A stretch of DNA of 64,000 bases from the NCBI GenBank assembly GCA_026874595.1, contig CM049306.1, forward strand, positions 76,135,642 through 76,199,641, given 5' to 3'. Under the pieces are notes generated by a model. It made no database searches, had not been told where the DNA came from, and saw nothing but the letters and a program-made list of their open reading frames with translations. This stretch comes from Sipunculus nudus (lineage: Eukaryota; Annelida; Sipuncula; Golfingiida; Sipunculidae). Positions 59,201 through 64,000 of this stretch are shown here, piece by piece. The position numbers and the translations under genes were made by a program. How positions within the stretch are numbered: the first letter of the stretch is position 1; every line of letters starts with the position of its first letter.

Positions 59201-62200
59201 CACTATTATCATTATTATCATCACCACTACCAAACAACAGTACTACTACCACTATAAAGTGCTTTCTGCATCATCATCATCATAACTGTCATTATATTTA
59301 TCATCACTGCTGTCACCATTATAATTATTCACCATGACTGTCACTCTCATTTTGATCAGCATGATCAGTATCTTCATCACTGTTACCACCCATATCATCA
59401 CTGTTGTCATCAGTTATCATTATCACTCTTGCCCTCTAAACTATCATTTCAACCATCTCATGCAAAACTATATTTAACTTAAAAAGCAAACAAAGTTACA
59501 AATTAAAATGCATGACAAAATTTCCTTTTTATTTTTTTTTTAAATTTCAAAGTTACTGGGAAGCATAGGAAAAGAGTACAAAGGATCAGCATTTATCCAA
59601 CTACTCAGGCGACAATGTCGTACTAAGATAAATGACCATTTTGATAAAACCGTTCTGTGTGAAATGCCACCACTGCATCAGGGTGATCAGCCCAGTATAT
59701 TGTCATTACTAACTGTCAATGACCAGATTTAATCACAAGTGACCCATGGGTCATGATGCTCATGAACCAGATTTAATCACTAGTGACCCATGGGTCATGA
59801 TGCTCAGCTGACCAATACACTGGTATTATATCTTTGCAACTACGGTAAAAGTCAATGGCACCAACATGTTCAACATTGTCACCTGATAAAGCAAGGAGAC
59901 TGCAAATCAGAGCATTTCCTTGCACCTGTCCCCTAATTAGACTTGATGATTTAAACTCTAAGCATTATTATATTAAATGACATCCAAATTCAAACTTGTG
60001 ATTAGCCCACCTTGAATTCTGGATCAGGTAGTTTTAAACCATACAGGGCAGCGGGTGCGATCCTCATTGCTCCTCCATTACCGTACGAGCCCTGTCCATC
60101 AAATTGGAGGCTGGCTGGACCGAACGGGTCACTGTACTCTGTCTCAGTAAGAGACTTAAACACAGCACCTACATTCGCTCCATACCCTCTGCCTGGTTCC
60201 CTCATGAATTCTTCTGCAAATCTGTTAATGGATGTAAAACAAGTCCAGGACAATTACATTTAAGATAATTTCCCATAAGAAAACTACCCACAATCTTGAC
60301 AAGAGAGTAGACAATTGCCTCAAACTAAGTTCTACAGCTAAAAAAAATAAAAGTTAAGGTTCTCAGGCACCATCAGTATCACTTTTAACCCCCCCCCCCC
60401 CCCACCCCCTCCCCGCTCCGCATGCAAACTTTTATTTTGATTTTAATATTTGAAGAAGATAAAATAATACAATTTTTGTAAGATTTCCTTTGTTATGTTG
60501 TGCTCATTGAACCCTATTTCTTTAGCATATCCAGTTTTTCCATTAATAGTTTATATCATTTTTTTTTTATTTACAACTTTTATAAATTTGTAATAAAAAA
60601 ATCTGAAAATATAAGTTAACATATCAGAATTGTAAATTGCATTATTATTTATCCAGAGTTCAGCTCACATCAGGTCATATTATGCATCATAGTATCCAAC
60701 TGCTTTAAAACTGATAATGGCCAGATAGAGGATGGACAAAGGACCATAGCTTTACCTCAGTTGACTTACAGTAAGCTGAGCTAAAAATACTGTGGATTCA
60801 GAAAATATTGTGGGTTTAAAATTTTGTGGTTTTGACCTGAAACACTATTTGTTGGGTTAAAACTTGTTGATTAATCCTTCCTAGTCAGGCATAGTATCAA
60901 AATTAATATGTGAACAGACCTGAAAATAAGCCAAAGATCAGTGTTTCCCTTTTGTTATAAAAACACGCAGTCCCGGTACAAGCAATAGGCTCAATATTTA
61001 GGTTAATAAAAGGAGTGTCTACTCTGAAACCAAAGAGAGTCTGCCAAGCTGTCCCTGGAATTTTATTGCCCAGTCGTATTGTCCCAGCAGTGACTGGCTA
61101 TTGTGCTCCACTTTCCCGTTTATCTTGGCATCTCATTTAGCCCCCATGGGGAAATTGCCCCGTCTGAGGTGGTCTGCTGTTGTGAGAACAAATCCTTCAA
61201 TGAACTGACATATTGGTTGTGATATTAAGAATTATAAGTACCAACAGAGGTCAATATTTAAATTCTGCATTTTCATTAATTAAAAGAATTAAAACTTCTT
61301 GGTTTGTCGTTTGTCCAGATGACGTGCCCGGAAATGAGGCCACAGTTAGACTGGGCTCCAGCTCTTATAATTGTGCTCAACTGACTGTGACTTTTCACCA
61401 AGCTGGGGGATAACTAGATTAACTCTGCTGCATGGTTGTTTATTTTATTTAAACATGAAATTCTTTCAAACAAACAATCAAATAAGATTAGCAGGGCAAA
61501 ATGACCTTTACCTACAACTTTTAGCACGATAATATGATAGAGAGAGCAAGTCAACATATACCAGGGTAGGTACAGACACTTTTAAACAGTCACTTGTAAG
61601 TCCGACACTGATGAATCTTGGTTGGTTTGTTTGGTCCCCCGATGGAACTGAATATCTTTCCTCTCAATATATTTATTTTTTTTTAACTTATGGGATAAAT
61701 ATCCTTTTCTTTGCAATTTATTAATCTGTAGCATTTGCTAGCATTGAAGGTGAAAGCGGGCCAACACGATAACTCAATGCACCGGGTCGATGGACTTTTA
61801 AAAATTCTTTAAAAAACCTAATGATCGTTGGGTTTTTAATTTCGTAGATATGAATTCCATGAAATTACCCATGAATTCCATCAAATAAAAACCTAACGAA
61901 CAATTCTGTATCCACAGTAATTAAAAAGTGTTAAAAGCAGTTTTTCTTTAAACATTAATTGAGAGTGTTATAAATGTGCTCTGAATAATTAACTCACATT
62001 GGTCTGATAAGTGACCAACAGGCAATAAATAATGAAAATGGTGATTGTGTTATGCAGCTGTATGCTGAGGTCACAATAGAAGACTTTATGCAGGTACTGT
62101 AATTCCTTCATTAGGATTGAGGCTTAAATAATAACCTGCCTTATTAATTGGCCGGTCAAAACATTGTCTTCACACAAAAAAATTTGCCTTAATTAAAGCC

Positions 62201-62348
62201 TGGATTTCAATTAGAGGAAATTCAGTATAGTTTTCTTACCTTTTTGCCATGTCCTTGGCATCAAGCTTTTTGTTCTGTATTAGAGAAGATGCTACTGATC
62301 GCGCCATGGCTGTGTCATCGGTGAACTCCTGCAATGCAGTCTTCTTAC
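50062..62348 (-). CDS. ADPRS: ADP-ribosylhydrolase ARH3 (ADPRS), 6 exons, 5' partial
   Basis: Exons in reading order: 62348-62240, 60221-60011, 58858-58638, 55993-55890, 51797-51715, 50289-50062. All have AG/GT borders and phases that join; 956 nt give 317 residues and TGA at 50064-50062 (human ARH3 has 363). Family knowledge: ARH3 is a magnesium-dependent hydrolase that removes ADP-ribose from serine and degrades poly(ADP-ribose) in nucleus, cytosol and mitochondria. Visible metal ligands are FTDDTAMA in the first exon and GGDTDT in the last; GSYGNGGAMR (substrate loop) is also intact. The N-terminal exon with the GD motif and the gating glutamate is not in the window. No frameshift seen. 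Distinguished from ARH1 by the ISLGGDTDTIATMAGAIAGAYYG-like ending and GKGSYGNGGAMR-like motif. Confidence 0.96.
50330..51297 (-). mobile_element. Minus-strand Helentron-like element with ~320-bp units
   Basis: On the minus strand it starts TTGTATCCCCAGAC, has a 5' hairpin (TATCCCC ... GGGGATA) and CCGCC-rich text, then about 2.5 units of ~320 bp (each with a GGTGGCGCCAC palindrome, at 50640 and 50967). Near the 3' end an inverse of the start (TTGGGATAC) precedes the hairpin GGCACCTGCGGTGCC (50348-50362). C-runs lie at 50386-50420. The plan equals that of the 47419 element and the 5' ends are related. It lies in ARH3 intron 5, starting 40-60 bp from the last exon. Confidence 0.65.
51715..51797 (-). 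CDS. ADPRS: ADPRS visible exon 5
   Basis: Acceptor TTCAAAG (a pyrimidine-poor site), donor GTGAGA. Reads NDISALGSVPAAVYSFLRSR, matching NGIAAFESVPTAIYCFLRC of ARH3. Confidence 0.95.
52661..54318 (+). mobile_element. Helitron-like element with duplicated 5' end
   Basis: 5' TCTATATATTAATAGCG occurs at 52661 (after A) and again at 54009 (after A). Both are followed by ~120 bp of related text (CTCTGA-ACTAC/CACTG, ACATATGCTC-GGGTTTGTC). One 3' end is visible: hairpin CCGTGCGTAGCACGG (54294-54308), then GTAATTGCTA before T. TC start, A/T insertion and a 3' hairpin about 10 bp from the end are Helitron hallmarks. No Rep/helicase, so non-autonomous; either a nested insertion or a 5'-end duplication. 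Confidence 0.55.
54827..54838 (+). repeat. Poly-G run
   Basis: G-tract in the left-over part of copy 3 of the AGCTCAGCTGAC element. Confidence 0.8.
55890..55993 (-). CDS. ADPRS: ADPRS visible exon 4
   Basis: Acceptor AATTTAG, donor GTTAGT (weaker than usual). Reads KIKDFLKEEDVSRQTIEEVL and joins in phase to GNDISALGSVP. Confidence 0.9.
56015..56068 (+). repeat. ~24-bp minisatellite in ADPRS intron
   Basis: About 2.5 units of TAGAGACACACACAAGGC-like sequence directly beside the acceptor side of exon 55890-55993. Confidence 0.75.
56303..57849 (-). mobile_element. TA-flanked 1.5-kb DNA transposon (non-autonomous), copy B
   Basis: Inverted relative to copy A (36421-37957). The left end as printed, CCGTAGATCCGCGTTTTGCC, is followed by GGCCATAAAATAAGACTT, which is the inverse of copy A's right end. 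TA flanks both sides. Interior order matches copy A reversed (GATGGCGCTCAAAGGTCA at 56870; ATTAATTAATTAGC at 57557). It lies in ADPRS intron 3, in the same sense relative to its host gene as copy A. Confidence 0.8.
58224..58376 (+). mobile_element. MITE with CAGTGAAACCTCT / AGGTTTCACTG ends
   Basis: Left CAGTGAAACCTCT and right AAAAGGTTTCACTG are inverted repeats of about 12 bp; length 153 bp. The text between reads ATAAAGTGGGCA and ATATAATGGACACC. Best-preserved member of the group at 21515 and 24624; similar ends are known from pogo/mariner-type MITEs. Confidence 0.7.
58638..58858 (-). CDS. ADPRS: ADPRS visible exon 3
   Basis: Acceptor TATTCCAG, donor GTAACA. Reads KLVTDITRITHSHPDAINGA and LLQCLSVRQALQ, matching THASSLGYNGAILQALAV of human ARH3 with H and N conserved. 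A low-conservation loop with GGGSPSKSP follows. Confidence 0.93.
58900..59445 (+). repeat. Interrupted (ATC)n/(CAT)n low-complexity block
   Basis: About 540 bp of ATCATC/TCACTAT-type words with perfect runs near 59057-59075, 59092-59110 and 59270-59283. Frames across it are serine/histidine-rich artefacts. Confidence 0.9.
59719..59810 (-). repeat. Duplicated 3' terminus of the AGCTCAGCTGAC family
   Basis: Two tandem ~44-bp units, each with CCAGATTTAATCAC followed by GTGACCCATGGGTCATGATG; the second continues into CTCAGCTGACC. On the minus strand this is the ATIR plus hairpin end without a core. Confidence 0.75.
60011..60221 (-). CDS. ADPRS: ADPRS visible exon 2
   Basis: Acceptor TTAACAG, donor GTGGGC. 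Reads FAEEFMREPGRGYGANVGAV and GQGSYGNGGAMRIAPAALYG, both strong ARH3 signatures. Frames on the opposite strand here are shadows. Confidence 0.97.
60336..60500 (+). repeat. Fragment of GTTCTCAGGCAC MITE with poly-C
   Basis: GGTTCTCAGGCACCATCAG followed by a C-run (60390-60410) and TTGAAGAAGATAAAATAATAC, as in the 6323 copy. The right end is missing. Confidence 0.6.
60520..60787 (-). repeat. 5' end fragment of AGCTCAGCTGAC family (minus)
   Basis: Ends at the plus-strand text GTAAGCTGAGCTAAAAA. The portion 60530-60690 matches 52490-52660 (TTTATCCAGAGT, AGCTCA, GGTCATATTATGCAT). Confidence 0.6.
60790..61917 (+). mobile_element. TA-flanked element with CTGTGGATTCAG / CTGTATCCACAG ends
   Basis: Left CTGTGGATTCAG after TA (60788-60789); right CTGTATCCACAG before TA (61918-61919). 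Secondary inverted similarity continues inward (GGGTTTAAAATTTTGTGG; GGGTTTTTAATTTCG). 1128 bp with no transposase frame. It lies in ADPRS intron 1. Confidence 0.6.
62240..62348 (-). CDS. ADPRS: ADPRS visible exon 1 (TDD motif)
   Basis: Minus-strand acceptor TTTTGCAG, donor GTAAGA. Reads ALQEFTDDTAMARSVASSLI. The TDD aspartates bind Mg2+ in this family. Starts with 2 nt of a split codon. Confidence 0.95.
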
Positions 62349-64000
62349 CTGCAAAATTATAGATATGTGTCCATTGTAGACAATAAAATGATAAAACAAA
62401 AAAAAGTTTCAAAATTTCTTACACTGATGAGTGATTTGTTAAAAACTTGTTAGGTAGCCATACATCAGTCACAGCAATGACAGCTGTCAAACCAGATTGA
62501 GCTTGGCAAAAAGTCCAACCAAAGCCAGCATCCAGGAGTGCTCAGGATGCCCTGTAGCACTCAACAACAAACTTAAACAGTATCATGTACCTGGTTAATA
62601 ATCAATACAGCAAGTAATGAGAATATTTGGCAGTGCATGAGGGCATGAGATGTGTGATGTAAGGTGAACAAGTTCTTATTTTGCAGTAAGCCTTAGCAGC
62701 CCATGCTTTGTTCTTATGCTACATTATGAGAGAGCCCTGGAAGATCCTTTTAGAAAAATATCTAGACATTCCAATCAATGATAAAATCATGATATCTTGG
62801 CTTCAATGTGTTGCATTCATTATAAAACAAAAATATTATTGTTGAATGTATACAAAATATCATTTAAAAGTGTTTTTACACATGTAAAAATTAGGCTTGG
62901 GTCAAGTACAGGGGGTCAGTACTTGAGTACAAGGACAAGTACTTCAGAATTTTTCAAGAACAAGTAGAAGTTCAAGTACACAATTTTTCAATGTATTTGA
63001 GTACAAGTACAGGGGTCTGTACTTTTAATTAAAAAAACTAAAAAACCCCTTTTTCTGAATATATTTTGATAAAACAATTACCTATATTTTTACTAAAAAT
63101 AAATTGGTAAGGTAACAGTGTACAGCAGCAAAAAGTTACATATGTGACCTGGGGTTTCCAACCATTGACATAACTCCAAGCACCACTATAAGTAAACTTG
63201 TAACAATATATCACCAGCCCCCTTAAAGCTCTCTAAGCAAAGCCACTGAAGACAGCTAAAACTCTGAGAATGGAAGGTTTTTAAAATTTCAAGAGATTCC
63301 TTCCATGACTGCATGTGTTGTATTTTGAAGAAACACACACACAAATGAACAGTGGTAAACGCACTCCATCCTGGCACACTAGGACTGTGATGTCTTTATT
63401 AAAATTTGCCAGCTTTATTTCAACTAGGGCTCGGTGGGAGAGGCCAACTGTTAGATGCACTGAGCAGATGGCCACTCACCTCATAACTGAGAGCATACAT
63501 CTCAAAAACGCTCGGCCAACAATGAAATCCAGACATTGAAGTTAAATAATACTTTGAACCTGCCGGTGTGCACAAGCCATATTGGCGGTATTACAGAGCA
63601 AAAATAGACACCCTGACTCCAAAGTCCTGGGTGCTCGACTTTAACCTGAACAGATGGGCAGGCTTGCATTGCACACGAGGACCATGTTTGCATTCACTTA
63701 TTTTTTAACCATATTCCCAGGTTCAATCGTGTATTTACAGGTACATTTGTGAATATACCTTAATGATACTCCTGAATCCAGAGATCTTGCTGGATCCACA
63801 CCAGACCCTTATCGTTTTTTCCTTGGCACATTCCCTAAATGCCCTGAAAATTACATCAGGCTAGACAGGTATTGGAAGTTGGATATTCAGGTTCAGAATA
63901 CTCCTCTGTTCCTTCAAAGACCTCTCAGTTTCTGTGCACTCTAAAGGTTAAAGGAAATTTCCATTTGTGATCAAGGTATACCTTGTAACAGGGCAAGTCC
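62349..64000 (-). other. ADPRS intron upstream of the first visible exon
   Basis: No N-terminal ARH3 exon (a G-x-x-x-GD motif would be expected) was found on the minus strand here. Contains an hAT-like left end near 62890; otherwise unremarkable. Confidence 0.45.
62890..63025 (+). repeat. Partial hAT-like AAGTAC-rich end
   Basis: AGGCTTGGGTCAAGTACAGG, followed by repeated AAGTAC words, matches the left end of the MITE at 18619 (CAGGCTTTGATCAAGTACAG). No right end or target duplication is visible. Confidence 0.55.

Noticed and set aside
58900..59445. Serine/histidine-rich coding region
   Set aside because: Simple ATC/CAT microsatellite; the frame is an artefact.
60012..60263. 83-codon plus-strand frame
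   Set aside because: Antisense shadow of ADPRS visible exon 2.

Overview
This window is intron-rich animal nuclear DNA, AT-rich and crowded with repeats. There are no bacterial or viral genes. The repeats (dispersed elements with asymmetric ends, (CCGT)n tracts and ~300-bp tandem cores) together with the protein sequences fit a mollusc, most likely a bivalve. That assignment is an inference and cannot be proved from the window alone.

Two protein genes face each other. On the + strand, positions 346-45160 hold 27 coding exons of RRP12, a HEAT-repeat factor for ribosomal RNA processing and pre-40S export. The first exons lie outside the window. The 27 exons splice in one continuous frame with GT/AG borders to about 1006 codons ending in TGA. 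On the - strand, positions 62348-50062 hold six exons of ARH3/ADPRS, the ADP-ribosyl-serine hydrolase. They splice in frame to 317 residues plus stop and keep the TDD and GGDTDT metal-binding motifs. The N-terminal exon(s) lie beyond position 64000. The 3' ends converge on a 4.9-kb spacer (45161-50061).

Nearly everything else is mobile-element sequence. Several dispersed families share one plan: a 5' terminal motif whose inverted copy sits just inside the 3' end, a small 3' hairpin with a short tail, and a core of ~280-650-bp tandem units. This is the layout known for non-autonomous Helentron-type elements (HINEs, and the 'pearl'-like elements of bivalves). Other elements with readable borders are: an hAT-type MITE with a perfect 8-bp target duplication (18619-19222); a PIF/Harbinger-type MITE with TAA duplications (45915-46853); a 4.77-kb element with ~1.1-kb inverted arms and TA duplications (29611-34382), nested inside a repeat whose empty site survives in the sister copy at 12432-15083; two TA-flanked 1.5-kb elements in opposite orientation, one in each gene; a Helitron-like element nested in another repeat (52661-54318); and several short MITEs and tRNA-derived SINE pieces.

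Local tandem duplication is also visible. The 3' end of the intron and the start of RRP12 exon 14 are repeated as decayed copies, the intron end before exon 15 is duplicated, and a 683-bp block at 41403 is doubled with its G-run grown from 16 to 34. No autonomous transposase, replicase or reverse transcriptase frame was recognised, so the mobile DNA here looks non-autonomous.
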